A stretch of DNA of 64,000 nucleotides. Source: SZUA-430 sp044220975. Lineage in GTDB: Bacteria; Pseudomonadota; Alphaproteobacteria; Micropepsales; Micropepsaceae. The DNA lies in NCBI GenBank assembly GCA_044220975.1, contig JBGAPZ010000006.1:1-64000 (forward strand), read 5' to 3'. This document shows, piece after piece, positions 23,249-32,126 of this stretch; positions within the stretch are counted from its first letter, which is position 1, and each line of letters starts with the position of its first letter. The notes below the pieces were generated by a model. That model made no database searches and had not been told where the DNA came from. It saw only the letters and a program-made list of their open reading frames with translations. The position numbers and the translations under genes were made by a program.

Positions 23249-23890
23249 ATGAACCAGCTCGCTCGATCTCAACGGTGGCAACGGCGGAAGGACGCCCGTC
23301 CGGCGGAGCTTCTGGACGCCGCTCTCGACGTCTTCTTCGAGAAGGGGTTTGCGGCTGCGCGTCTTGAGGACATCGCAGCGCGCGCCGGGGTCAGCAAAGG
23401 CACGATCTATCTCTACTTCCAGAGCAAAGAGGACGTGTTCGAAGCGCTGGTGCGCGCTATCCCGCAGCCCAACATCGAGCAGTTGCGCGCGCTTGCCGCC
23501 GACGCGTCGGTGCCGGCGGATGCGATGCTGCGGCGGGTGCTGACGTTTATGGGTGCGTTGCTGGGCGACGGCCGCATGGCGTTGTTCCCGCGCCTCATCA
23601 TTGGCGAGGGCGGCCGCTTTCCGAAACTCGCCGAGACCTACAAGAGCGAGATCATCTCACGTGGCATCGGCGTTATTACGTCGATCATAGAACGCGGAAT
23701 CGCGGAGGGACGCTTTCGCAAGATCGATCCTACGCATGCGGCCTATGGCGCGATGTCGCCCGTGCTCTTTGTCGCGATCTGGCGCACGACCTTCGAGCGC
23801 TTCGACAGTGCACCGCTCGACGGCCCAGCGTTTGTCGAGCAGCACATCGAGACGTTCTTGCGCGGCATCACTGTTGGGGGTGAGCCATGA
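23249..23890 (+). CDS. TetR/AcrR family transcriptional regulator
   Basis: A 213-residue regulator. The N-terminal helix-turn-helix is typical: AELLDAALDVFFEKGFAAARLEDIAARAGVSKGTIYLYFQSKEDVF in residues 19-65 (recognition helix SKGTIYLYF). The C-terminal ligand-binding part is helical (TFMGALLGDGRMALFPRLIIGEG) and resembles regulators of efflux operons. It overlaps the HlyD gene by 4 nt (ATGA), so it is co-transcribed with the exporter it most likely represses through the palindrome at 23218-23243. The inducer is unknown. Confidence 0.92.
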   Translation: MNQLARSQRWQRRKDARPAELLDAALDVFFEKGFAAARLEDIAARAGVSKGTIYLYFQSKEDVFEALVRAIPQPNIEQLRALAADASVPADAMLRRVLTFMGALLGDGRMALFPRLIIGEGGRFPKLAETYKSEIISRGIGVITSIIERGIAEGRFRKIDPTHAAYGAMSPVLFVAIWRTTFERFDSAPLDGPAFVEQHIETFLRGITVGGEP

Positions 23891-24828
23891 GACTTCGAAA
23901 CACGATTGCGATCCTTTTGGCGCTGACGCTCGGCGCCTGCGGGAGCGAGCCACAAGGTAGTGTCACCGGCTATGCGGAGGGCGAGTACGTCTATGTCGCG
24001 GCGCCAGAGGGAGGCTGGGTGAGCGAAATGCTTGTGACGCGCGGTGCCCAAGTGAATGTGGGCGACGCGCTGTTCGCGCTCGACGCAGAGGCTCAAATCG
24101 CGCAACGCGATCAAGTCGCCGCGCAAATGCGTCAGGCAGAGGCGCAGCTCGCCAACTTGGAAACGGGGCGGCGACCTGATGAGATTGCAGCGCTTGAAGC
24201 TACGCTGACCCAGGCCGTTGCCAACCGCACTTTGGCGGAGGCCGAGTTCAAGCGTGCCGTCGAACTCAAACAGCGCAGCTTTGTCTCGCAGGCTGCGGTC
24301 GATACGCGGCGGGCGCAACGCGATGCAGCGCTAATGCAAGTGAAGCAGAGCGAAGCCAATCTGGCGCTCGCACGCAAGGGTGCGCGCAGCAACGAGATCG
24401 GCGCCGCGCGCGCCGCCGTCGAAGCCGCCAAGGCGTCACTTGCCCGTGCTGAGTATGGTCTAAGCCAGCGACGCATTCGGTCGAAGGTCGCGGGCCGGGT
24501 GGAAGATACACTGCGGCGGGCGGGCGAGTATGTGCCGCCGGGTGGTGCGATCGTGCAGATTCTGCCACCGCAGAATGTGAAGCTGCGCTTCTTCGTGCCG
24601 GAACAATTGCGCGCGAAGCTGTCGCTCGGGTCGGTCGTGCAGGTCAGATGCGACGGGTGCGCCAAGGAACTGAAGGGACGCGTGACGTTTATTGCGTCGG
24701 CCGCGGAGTTTACGCCGCCCGTCATCTACAGCGTCGGTTCGCGTGAAAAGCTTGTGTGGATGGTCGAGGCCGTGCCGGAAGGCGGAACGCTGACGCCCGG
24801 TCAACCGGTGGACGTGACGCTCCCATGA
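23887..24828 (+). CDS. HlyD/YbhG-type membrane fusion lipoprotein of an ABC exporter
   Basis: A 313-residue periplasmic adaptor. The signal sequence ends in a lipobox (LTLGAC, Cys18), so it is probably a lipoprotein. A lipoyl-like half motif follows (GGWVSEMLVTRGAQVNVGDALFALD, about 47-71), then a long coiled-coil hairpin (about 72-190, rich in Ala, Glu, Gln and Arg), the second lipoyl half (RIRSKVAGRVEDTLRRAGEYVPPGGAIVQI), and a beta-barrel region. In YbhGFSR-like systems this protein bridges the ABC transporter to an outer-membrane channel. No TolC-type gene is in the window. 4-nt overlaps on both sides. Confidence 0.92.
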   Translation: MRLRNTIAILLALTLGACGSEPQGSVTGYAEGEYVYVAAPEGGWVSEMLVTRGAQVNVGDALFALDAEAQIAQRDQVAAQMRQAEAQLANLETGRRPDEIAALEATLTQAVANRTLAEAEFKRAVELKQRSFVSQAAVDTRRAQRDAALMQVKQSEANLALARKGARSNEIGAARAAVEAAKASLARAEYGLSQRRIRSKVAGRVEDTLRRAGEYVPPGGAIVQILPPQNVKLRFFVPEQLRAKLSLGSVVQVRCDGCAKELKGRVTFIASAAEFTPPVIYSVGSREKLVWMVEAVPEGGTLTPGQPVDVTLP

Positions 24829-25754
24829 GCGGCGCGCTCGCGATCGACGTCAGCGAGCTGAGCAAGAGTTTCGGCGCGCGCAAGGTCGTCGACAAGTTTT
24901 CGATCCAGGTTCCGCGCGGGCAAGTGTGGGGCTTCCTCGGACCGAACGGCAGCGGCAAGACGACGACGATCCGGATGCTTTGCGGGCTGCTGATACCCGA
25001 TGGCGGGACCGGTACGTGCCTCGGCTACGACATCAAGACACAAGCATCAGAAATCAAGCGCCATGTCGGCTATATGACGCAGCGCTTTTCGTTCTACGAA
25101 GATCTTTCGATCCGCGAGAATTTGGACTTCGTCGCGCGCGTCTACGAGATGGAGGATCGCGCAGGCGTGGTCGATCAAGCGATCTCGCGGCTGGGTCTGG
25201 TTGAACGGCAACAGCAATTGGCAGGTACTTTGTCGGGCGGCTGGAAGCAACGGCTGGCGCTGGCGGCATGCATCCTGCACCGGCCGCAACTGTTGTTGCT
25301 TGACGAACCGACGGCCGGTGTCGACCCGCAGGCGCGACGTGATTTCTGGGACGAGATCCATCAGCTTGCGGCGCAGGGCCTCACGGTCCTCGTCTCGACG
25401 CATTACATGGACGAGGCTGAGCGGTGCGATCGCATCGTTTATCTGGCGTATGGCACGGTCCTGGCGCGCGGCACGGTCGCCGAGGTGATCGACGGCTCGA
25501 CCTTGAGCACGTGGATCGTGATGGGAAGCGACGTTCGCGGGCTTGCCGCAGAACTGCATGGACGGGAAGGGATCGACCAGGTCTCGGTCTTCGGCGTCAC
25601 GCTGCATGTGAGCGGTCAGGACGCGACGAAACTCGAGCAAGCGATCGCGCCGTTTCGGACGCGCCCGGAATTCGCGTGGGAGAAGTCGAGCCCCAGCCTT
25701 GAGGACGTGTTCATCCACCTGATGGCGCCATTCCGTGCGCGACTGACGGAGTAG
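24825..25754 (+). CDS. ABC transporter ATP-binding protein (YbhF-like)
   Basis: A 309-residue ATPase. Walker A is GPNGSGKTTT (about 39-48), the Q-loop is YMTQRFSFYEDLS, the ABC signature is LSGGWKQRLAL, Walker B is LLLLDEPTAGVD, and the H-loop is VLVSTHYMDEAERC. The C-terminal 90 residues (IVMGSDVRGLAAELHGREG..., SLEDVFIHLMA) form the accessory domain common in drug or lipid exporters of the ABC-2 type. The true ATG is at 24825, overlapping the HlyD stop. It powers export together with the permease that follows 3 nt later. Confidence 0.93.
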   Translation: MSGALAIDVSELSKSFGARKVVDKFSIQVPRGQVWGFLGPNGSGKTTTIRMLCGLLIPDGGTGTCLGYDIKTQASEIKRHVGYMTQRFSFYEDLSIRENLDFVARVYEMEDRAGVVDQAISRLGLVERQQQLAGTLSGGWKQRLALAACILHRPQLLLLDEPTAGVDPQARRDFWDEIHQLAAQGLTVLVSTHYMDEAERCDRIVYLAYGTVLARGTVAEVIDGSTLSTWIVMGSDVRGLAAELHGREGIDQVSVFGVTLHVSGQDATKLEQAIAPFRTRPEFAWEKSSPSLEDVFIHLMAPFRARLTE

Positions 25755-25757
25755 CGG

Positions 25758-26891
25758 ATGTTCGGTGTCTCGTTCGCCCGTATCGGTGCGGTGTTTCTGA
25801 AAGAGCTCATTCAGATGCGCCGCGACCGGCTGACGTTCGGAATGATCATCGGCATTCCGGTTCTTCAACTCGTGCTCTTTGGGTTTGCAATCAACAGCGA
25901 TCCGAAGCATCTCCCGACCGCTGTCAATGTGCAGGATCCGAGCGTCTATTCGCGTACGCTGGTGCGCGCTTTAGAAAACTCCGGCTATTTCCGCGTCACG
26001 AACGTGATCAAGGGCGAGCGCGAAGGTGCAGCGTTGCTTGCCAGCGGCGGTGTCTCTTTCGTCGTCACCATCCCGCCCGAGTTTTCACGCGAACTTGCGC
26101 GTGGGGACAGACCGAAAATTCTGATCGAAGCCGACGCCAGCGACCCTGCGGCGGCCGCCAACGCGGTCGCTGCAGTTGCCCAATTGCCGTCGACAGTCTT
26201 CAATCGTGAACTGACCGGTGCCCTTGCATCATTGCGCTCGACGCCGCCGCCGTTCGAGATCGTGGTTCATCGACGCTACAATCCGGAAGGCATTTCCTCA
26301 TACAACGTCGTGCCCGGTCTGATCGGCGTCATTCTGACGATGACCATGGTCTTGATCACGGCGCTTGCGGTGACGCGCGAGGTTGAGCGCGGGACAATGG
26401 AAAATCTGCTCGCCATGCCGTTGAAGCCGTTCGAGGTGATGGCGGGCAAGATCTTGCCTTACATATTCATGGGCTACATCCAGGTTCTCGTCGTGCTGAT
26501 CGCCGCGCGATTGTTGTTCGGCGTGCCGATGCTGGGATCTTACTTCGAGCTGTCGATAGCGCTTGCGCTCTTCATCGCGGCAAACCTGTCGATCGGCTTT
26601 ACGATCTCGACTATTGCCGCCAATCAGCTGCAGGCGATGCAGATGACGTTCTTCTTCTTCCTGCCGTCGATTTTGCTGTCCGGCTTCATGTTTCCGTTCC
26701 GCGGCATGCCCGATTGGGCGCAGTGGATCGGTTCGATCTTGCCCAACACGCACTTCATGCGGATCGTGCGCGGCGTGATGCTGAAGGGTAGCCACCTTAG
26801 CGATATGTTCGCGGATATCTGGCCGCTGGGCGCATTCATGCTGGCGGCAATGACCCTGGCGTTGATGCGCTATCGCCGTACGCTGGACTAG
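25758..26891 (+). CDS. ABC-2 type transporter permease (YbhS/YbhR-like)
   Basis: A 377-residue permease. One N-terminal helix (FGMIIGIPVLQLVLFGFAI, about 30-48) precedes a large extracytoplasmic domain of about 130 residues (KHLPTAVNVQDPSVYSRTLV..., VVHRRYNPEGISSYNVVPGL). Five C-terminal helices follow from about 185, including GVILTMTMVLITALAVTREVERGTMENLLAMPL, the coupling region typical of ABC2_membrane permeases. Only one permease gene is present, so it may act as a homodimer. Part of the tetR-hlyD-ATPase-permease operon. Substrate unknown. Confidence 0.92.
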   Translation: MFGVSFARIGAVFLKELIQMRRDRLTFGMIIGIPVLQLVLFGFAINSDPKHLPTAVNVQDPSVYSRTLVRALENSGYFRVTNVIKGEREGAALLASGGVSFVVTIPPEFSRELARGDRPKILIEADASDPAAAANAVAAVAQLPSTVFNRELTGALASLRSTPPPFEIVVHRRYNPEGISSYNVVPGLIGVILTMTMVLITALAVTREVERGTMENLLAMPLKPFEVMAGKILPYIFMGYIQVLVVLIAARLLFGVPMLGSYFELSIALALFIAANLSIGFTISTIAANQLQAMQMTFFFFLPSILLSGFMFPFRGMPDWAQWIGSILPNTHFMRIVRGVMLKGSHLSDMFADIWPLGAFMLAAMTLALMRYRRTLD

Positions 26892-26946
26892 CGGCTGATC
26901 CACTCCCCTTTCGCCGGCGTATCTGTTCACCAACTTGGGGGAACAC

Positions 26947-27327
26947 ATGCGCATCTTGTTACTGGCGGCGGTCGCGCTGGTCGGCAGCGTTCCCGTGCAC
27001 AGCGAGCCCATGACCGGACAAGAGCAGCTCAATGGTCCTTGGGTGGTCGATTTGTCCACAGACCCGGGGACGCCATACACCAAACCTATGGTGCTGACGT
27101 TGAAGCCGGACGGCACGGTCGAGGGTTCGTTCTACGAATCCGACATCCAAGCTGGCCGTTGGAAGACCGCTCGGGGGCGCACGTGTGTCAGCTTCCGGAC
27201 GACCGATGGCGTGGGCCCCTATCACACGGCCGCTTGCTTGGCCGGGGATGAGGTGCACGGACAAACCTGGGCAGAACATCGCAAATTCTTGTTCAACTGG
27301 AACGCGACGCGGCCGGCGAAGCCCTGA
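26947..27327 (+). CDS. Small secreted protein of unknown function (beta-rich)
   Basis: A 126-residue protein with a Sec signal peptide (MRILLLAAVALVGSVPVHS). The mature part reads as short beta strands: LNGPWVVDLST, PMVLTLKPDGTVEGSFYES, QAGRWKTARGRTCVSFRTTDG, YHTAACLAGDEVHGQTW. It holds two cysteines able to form a disulfide. The pattern recalls small beta-barrels (calycin or avidin-like), but I cannot assign a family. The ATG at 26947 is preferred over a TTG at 26935 because GGGGGAA forms the Shine-Dalgarno. It follows the ABC operon by 55 bp, and a link to the exporter is not shown. Confidence 0.7.
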   Translation: MRILLLAAVALVGSVPVHSEPMTGQEQLNGPWVVDLSTDPGTPYTKPMVLTLKPDGTVEGSFYESDIQAGRWKTARGRTCVSFRTTDGVGPYHTAACLAGDEVHGQTWAEHRKFLFNWNATRPAKP

Positions 27328-27525
27328 AATTGTTCCTATTTCGCTTACCCCTCAGCAACCAACGCGAACGGCAGCAACGGCGCAATTCCTGGTCTGTTGC
27401 AGTTTGAAATAAAACACACCTCTCATTTGAACGGCCCTTGAGCAGAGCGCGCGCGAGAATGCGCGCGATTGAAGGCCAAGCCCTTGCGGCAGGACGCGGG
27501 GACGAAATCTGGGTGTTAACGAGCT

Positions 27526-28062
27526 ATGAAAATTCAGCGCTTCTCAGTTCTGCTGGCGGTCGGGTTTGCGCTTGGCCTCGGCGGCTGCGCGGGCTTTGAC
27601 GATCCGGGGCCAGTTTCCTGGAATTCGACCGGCGCCAATCCGCGCGTCTTGCGCAACCAGCCCCCGCTGCAGTGCGTCCCTTATGCACGCCAGGAATCCG
27701 GCGTCGGTATCTGGGGCGACGCCTACCTTTGGTGGGATAAGGCTGCGGGGCGCTTTGGCCGCTCGTCGGCGCCTGAGGCTGGCTCGGTCATGGTCATGAA
27801 GGGCTATGGCAACGCGCAGCGCGGCCACGTGGCCGTCGTGCGCCGTGTCGTCAACGACCGGGAGATTGTGGTCGACCACGCGAACTGGCTGAACGGTGGC
27901 GAGATCGGGCTCGACAACCCGGTCATGGACGTCTCAGACGACAACGACTGGTCGGAAGTCCGGGTTTGGTACGCTCCGGGTGGCCATTACGGCGGGCGCG
28001 TTTACCAAGTCCAGGGGTTCATTTTGAGCCCCTACGAAGGCGGCCGTATCGCCTCGCGCTGA
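27526..28062 (+). CDS. CHAP-domain lipoprotein (putative cell-wall amidase), copy 1
   Basis: A 178-residue protein with a lipobox (LGLGGC, Cys21). A CHAP domain covers about residues 48-165: the catalytic Cys50 in LQCVPYAR, His101 in RGHVAVVRRVV, and the following VVDHANW with Asn as the third residue. CHAP enzymes cleave peptidoglycan amide bonds or glutathionyl-spermidine. With the lipobox this is probably an outer-membrane-attached periplasmic amidase used in wall remodelling. Only 157 residues follow the lipid anchor, so there is no cell-wall-binding domain. A close relative follows at 28269. Confidence 0.85.
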   Translation: MKIQRFSVLLAVGFALGLGGCAGFDDPGPVSWNSTGANPRVLRNQPPLQCVPYARQESGVGIWGDAYLWWDKAAGRFGRSSAPEAGSVMVMKGYGNAQRGHVAVVRRVVNDREIVVDHANWLNGGEIGLDNPVMDVSDDNDWSEVRVWYAPGGHYGGRVYQVQGFILSPYEGGRIASR

Positions 28063-28268
28063 CACTTTGCTCACACAGTGCTGCAAGTTCGTCGTAGTGC
28101 GCGATCCACATATTGTGGTTTAGCGCCGCAGATTTCCTAGATATTGCGCGAAAAGTTAACGGTAATAAATCATTAAGTTGACTCCCCCACCTTAGGGCGC
28201 GAGGAAGCCCGGCCCAATCGGTGCTTAAGGTCATGACTGGGCTTATCCCAGTCGAGGGAGTGTATCGT

Positions 28269-28949
28269 TTGAAGACCAATACCACACGTTGTCTGACGGC
28301 ACTCCTCGTCGCTGGCGCTAGCCTTTCTGCGTGCCAAACAATGCCATCGAACTATTCGACTTCATTCGCGGATAGTTCGGCGTCATCATCGAATACTCTA
28401 TTGTTCCGGGGCTCCTACGACGAGGCCGATGCTTCGGCGACGGTCGAGGACGCATTGGTCCCCTCCCCGCGAGCGAAGCCTGCGACAGCAGCCGAACTCC
28501 TGGGCGACCTTCGACCTCAGGTCCTGGACGCCAACCTGCAATGCGTGCCATTTGCCCGCGACGCGTCAGGTGTGGATATCCGGGGCGATGCCAACAGGTG
28601 GTGGAAGCTCGCCGCCGGCAAGTACACCCGCTCGCACCGCCCGCAGACAGGTTCGGTCTTCGTCATGCGCGGCTACAAGACCGCCCGCCGCGGACACGTC
28701 GCCGTCGTCCGGCAAATCTTGGACGACCGTACGATCGTGGTGGATCACGCCAATTGGGGCAATGACGGGCGCATCTATTTGAGCGCTCCCATCCGCGACG
28801 AGAGCGCAAAGAACGATTGGAGCAAGGTTCGCGTCTGGTACACGCCCACCAATCAATGGGGGCGCAGGCTCTATCGCGCGAAGGGCTTCATTTATCCGAC
28901 CACCGCGGTTGCCAGCACCAGCGGCAGCTTCGGTCTAGGCAGCCACTGA
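28269..28949 (+). CDS. CHAP-domain lipoprotein (putative cell-wall amidase), copy 2
   Basis: A 226-residue paralogue of the previous gene with an extra Ser/Ala-rich linker of about 65 residues between the lipid anchor and the CHAP domain. I choose the TTG at 28269: it gives a perfect lipoprotein signal (KTNTTRCLTALLVAGASLSAC, Cys22) and has GAGGGAG 8 nt upstream. An in-frame GTG at 28221 would put 16 residues before the signal. Catalytic Cys92 (LQCVPFAR) and His143 (RGHVAVVRQIL) are present, followed by VVDHANW. The 3' end overlaps the convergent histidine-kinase gene by 15 nt. Confidence 0.83.
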   Translation: MKTNTTRCLTALLVAGASLSACQTMPSNYSTSFADSSASSSNTLLFRGSYDEADASATVEDALVPSPRAKPATAAELLGDLRPQVLDANLQCVPFARDASGVDIRGDANRWWKLAAGKYTRSHRPQTGSVFVMRGYKTARRGHVAVVRQILDDRTIVVDHANWGNDGRIYLSAPIRDESAKNDWSKVRVWYTPTNQWGRRLYRAKGFIYPTTAVASTSGSFGLGSH

Positions 28950-31592
28950 GAGCGTTGAGAGCTTCGCCGTAATCTCGCGCGAGGCATCTGCGAATAGCCG
29001 GTCGAGATCGGTCAACCGCTCGACCGCAGCGCTAGGTTCGATCGTCATCGCAACCGATTCCAAGGCCATTGCGGCCTCGGCGAGTGCGTTCGCGCCCAAC
29101 AAGCGTGCAGCGCCCTTGAGCGAGTGCGCGCGACGGCGCATCGTTTCGCGATCGTTGTCCGCGATGTCGGCGCGCATCGCTTGGAGATCGTGCGCTTGGT
29201 TCTTCATGAATGTAGACGCCAGCTTTTCTATCGCAGGCGGCGGCATATCGCTTTGCAAGTCGGCCCAGGTTCGCGCGCACAGCAGCGGTGCTGCGCGCTC
29301 GTCCTTGCGCGGCGTTAGGTGACGCGATAGCGCCGCTTCCAGAATGTGGCGGCGGATCGGCTTTGTCAGGTGCTCGTTCATGCCGGCGGCTTTGCAACGC
29401 GCCGCATCCTCCACGAACGCGTTGGCAGTTAATGCCAAGATCGGCTTCGTTTGGTTTGGTCCGGGGGTCGAACGGATGTGCTCAGATGCTTGCAAGCCGT
29501 CCATCTCAGGCATTTGCATATCCATGAGAATGAGATCGAACGACTTTTTCGACGCTTCGCGCACGGCTTCGAGGCCGGTGCGAGCGGTGGTGACGTTGCA
29601 GCCGAGTTGGGACAACATCGTGGTCGCGGCGTAGAGGTTCGTTTCGTTGTCTTCGACGAGCAGAATTTCGGCGCCCACCAGGTGACCATCGTCCGTGCTG
29701 CCGCCCAGCGCCCACGCCAGTGGATTGTCGCAGAAAACGTTCGTCAGCGACTCGAGCAAAGCAGCGCGCATCAACGGCTTGAACAATACGGCGTCGAATT
29801 GGGTGCCTGCACCGGCCGAAACGGTCACGCCGTGGCTGATCGAGGAGCAAAGAACCAACTTGATTGCATCGCCGTTCTCGAGCTTGCGAATGGCTTCCGC
29901 GACCTGAGTGCCGGATTGGCCCGGCATGTGACGGTCCAGCAGCACGACATCGAAGGGTTTGCCCGCCTGTGCGGCGCGATCGATTGCGATCAGGGCCGAC
30001 ACGCCATCGGGCACCGCCTCGACGTTCATGTTCCAGCGCGAGAGCTGGCGCATCAAGATTTCGCGGTTCAGCGCAACGTCATCGACGATCAGCGCGCGCT
30101 TGGCCGCGAGCATAGTCGCATCGGATGTCATCGTGGGAGACGCGGCTCTGGGCGGCGCGATTTCGACGACGAAGAGGGAGCCCTTCCCCAGTTCGCTTTG
30201 CGCCCAGATCGAGCCCTTCATTGCCTCGACGATTTCTTTGCAGATCGCGAGCCCCAGGCCCGTTCCGCCGAAGCGGCGCGTGATCGAGTCGTCGCCTTGC
30301 GAGAACTTTTCAAAGAGCTTGCCGCGCGCCTGCTGGGTCATGCCCGGGCCGGTATCGCGTACGGAGAAGCGTAGACGCCCCTGCACGCACGCCACTTGAA
30401 CGAAGACCAGCCCCTTTTCGGTGAACTTCACCGCATTGCCGATGAGATTGAGCAGAACTTGGCGCAGCCGTGTCGGATCGCCCTGGTACGCACCTTCAGC
30501 CTCTCCGGAGACGTCGACGCAGATTTCGAGGCCCTTCGCATGCGCTTTCGCAGCAAACGTCTGTGCGGCGCCCTCGACAAGCGGCGTCAGATCGAACGGG
30601 ACGCTTTCCAACGACAGCGAGCCCGCTTCGAGCTTCGATATATCCAAGATGTTGCCGATAACCTGTAGCAACTGGTCGGCGGAGGCGCGGGCTGTCTCGG
30701 CTTGAACGCGTTGTTCGTGGCTTAGCGTCGAATCGAGCAGGATCTCGACCATGCCGACGATGCCGTTGAGGGGTGTGCGAATCTCATGGCTCATATTTGC
30801 CAGGAACGCCGACTTCGCGGCGCTCGCCTGCTCCGCCGCATGCTTAGCCTTCTCGAGTTCGTCGACGTAGCGTTGACGCTGCTCGTCAGCTTCGCGCGAC
30901 AAGCGATTGGCGGAGCGGGCATAGAGAAAGCTTGCCAACACCAAGACGATAACGAGGGCGGCAAAGGCATATTCGGCGAGCTGTGCGTCGTTGATGGAGG
31001 CGCTTACCTGCGTCAGGTCGTCGTTCTGGTCCGCGATGATCAGCTGCATGATTTGCGTGATCGCGGTGCTCGCATTTTTGTAGAGCTCGTCGACGAAGAC
31101 CATTTCCTTGGCTGCGTCGGCGCGCCGGCCTACGGCGAAGTAGTCCAGCACAACGTGCGTGCGCGTGGCCATCTCGGTTCCGGCGTCGCGCACTTTGTTG
31201 AGTTCCAGGCGAAGCGCCTTCGTAAGCGAACTCTTACGAGCGAGCAGCTGGTCGTCCTCCGCGAACTTGCCGAAGGCGATGCCAAACGCGCTCTCGGCGC
31301 GTGCAAGACGGTTGCGCTCCAGCGCGACGTCTTCAGTTTGGAAGACGTTGTTGGCCGGCACATCGAGATCTGCGAGCGTATCGCGCAGGTGAATAAGTTG
31401 CGTGTTCTGCTCGTTCCACGCCTTGTTCTGGGACTGACGGTCACCAAGAAGCGTGAGGGTGTAGTGTCCGACGGAGAGACCGCCCAAGGCCGTAACGACG
31501 TTCAGGATCGCCAGGATCGTAAAAATACGCGCTAGGCCCATTCGCGATTGCGCTGGGTTCGACGTATGACTTGCCGGTTCTTTTCCGCTCAC
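28935..31592 (-). CDS. Hybrid sensor histidine kinase with two receivers and an HPt domain
   Basis: An 885-residue membrane kinase. TM1 is at about 20-43 and TM2 at about 206-226, enclosing a 160-residue helical periplasmic sensor domain. Next come a coiled linker, HisKA with the phospho-accepting His269 (ANMSHEIRTPLNG), HATPase_c (N box LNLIGNAVKF, G1 DTGPGM, G2 GGTGLGLAI), a first receiver (about 499-620, Asp553), a second receiver (about 642-760, Asp691 in LILMDMQMPEMDG, Lys744) and an HPt domain (about 785-870, His823 in RRRAHSLKGAARL). The first receiver has a weaker active site, as in BarA/RpfC-like kinases. A single-domain receiver lies upstream in the same direction. The signal is unknown. 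Confidence 0.93.
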   Translation of the reverse strand: MSGKEPASHTSNPAQSRMGLARIFTILAILNVVTALGGLSVGHYTLTLLGDRQSQNKAWNEQNTQLIHLRDTLADLDVPANNVFQTEDVALERNRLARAESAFGIAFGKFAEDDQLLARKSSLTKALRLELNKVRDAGTEMATRTHVVLDYFAVGRRADAAKEMVFVDELYKNASTAITQIMQLIIADQNDDLTQVSASINDAQLAEYAFAALVIVLVLASFLYARSANRLSREADEQRQRYVDELEKAKHAAEQASAAKSAFLANMSHEIRTPLNGIVGMVEILLDSTLSHEQRVQAETARASADQLLQVIGNILDISKLEAGSLSLESVPFDLTPLVEGAAQTFAAKAHAKGLEICVDVSGEAEGAYQGDPTRLRQVLLNLIGNAVKFTEKGLVFVQVACVQGRLRFSVRDTGPGMTQQARGKLFEKFSQGDDSITRRFGGTGLGLAICKEIVEAMKGSIWAQSELGKGSLFVVEIAPPRAASPTMTSDATMLAAKRALIVDDVALNREILMRQLSRWNMNVEAVPDGVSALIAIDRAAQAGKPFDVVLLDRHMPGQSGTQVAEAIRKLENGDAIKLVLCSSISHGVTVSAGAGTQFDAVLFKPLMRAALLESLTNVFCDNPLAWALGGSTDDGHLVGAEILLVEDNETNLYAATTMLSQLGCNVTTARTGLEAVREASKKSFDLILMDMQMPEMDGLQASEHIRSTPGPNQTKPILALTANAFVEDAARCKAAGMNEHLTKPIRRHILEAALSRHLTPRKDERAAPLLCARTWADLQSDMPPPAIEKLASTFMKNQAHDLQAMRADIADNDRETMRRRAHSLKGAARLLGANALAEAAMALESVAMTIEPSAAVERLTDLDRLFADASREITAKLSTLSVAA

Positions 31593-31607
31593 GAGCGTGG
31601 TTCCGGC

Positions 31608-32006
31608 TCAGACGGCGATCGAATTTTGGTCTTTTCGCGCCTTCTCAAGCAGCGCATCCACGCGCTCGCGCAAGGCAGCGGGTCGAAACGGCTTTTGAAT
31701 AACATCGTTCGCGCCCAACGCGGATGCGGCCACGAGCAACGGTTCTTTGAGCGATGCCAAGCCCGCCGTCATCGCGAGAATTGGCGTGCGCTTACTGCCC
31801 TCGCGGATAGAGCGGATAACCTCGAGGCCGTCTTTGTCCGGCATTAAGAGGTCGGTCACGACCAGATCAAAAGCGCCCGCTTTGATGTGGTTCAGCGCTT
31901 GCACGCCGTTCGCCGCGAACGTGACTTCATGATCGCTACCCACAAACGCCGCTTCGGCGATCTGTTGATAGAGTTCGTCGTCTTCGCAAATCAAAATCTT
32001 GGCCAC
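31608..32006 (-). CDS. Single-domain response regulator (CheY-like receiver)
   Basis: A 132-residue receiver with no output domain. The acidic pocket is CEDDE (about 7-11), the phospho-acceptor Asp52 is in VVTDLLMPDKDG, Thr80 in ILAMTAG, and Lys105 in DVIQKPFRP. The GTG at 32006 is preferred, because the 54 in-frame residues upstream show no receiver features. It sits 15 nt upstream of the hybrid kinase gene in the same direction, so it is probably its phosphorelay partner, comparable to DivK-type carriers. With no DNA-binding domain it must act through protein contacts. Confidence 0.88.
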   Translation of the reverse strand: MAKILICEDDELYQQIAEAAFVGSDHEVTFAANGVQALNHIKAGAFDLVVTDLLMPDKDGLEVIRSIREGSKRTPILAMTAGLASLKEPLLVAASALGANDVIQKPFRPAALRERVDALLEKARKDQNSIAV

Positions 32007-32126
32007 GCTGGTTGCCCCACCAAACGTTCTTGTTGATGCTTTGTTTGCAATATCCCGTAGATATGCGAAGGAGCCGTTAAGGCGGCTGCAGATAATCATT
32101 AACAATCCGTGAATCCGTTTCGAGCG

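Noticed and set aside
27447..27470. GCGCGC-rich hairpin in the gap before the first CHAP gene as a riboswitch
   Set aside because: Only a short GC-alternating stem is visible and no conserved aptamer core; likely a chance hairpin.
28141..28180. TTAA words before the second CHAP gene as a CtrA site
   Set aside because: The two TTAA boxes are 13 bp apart instead of the 7 bp expected for a full CtrA site.
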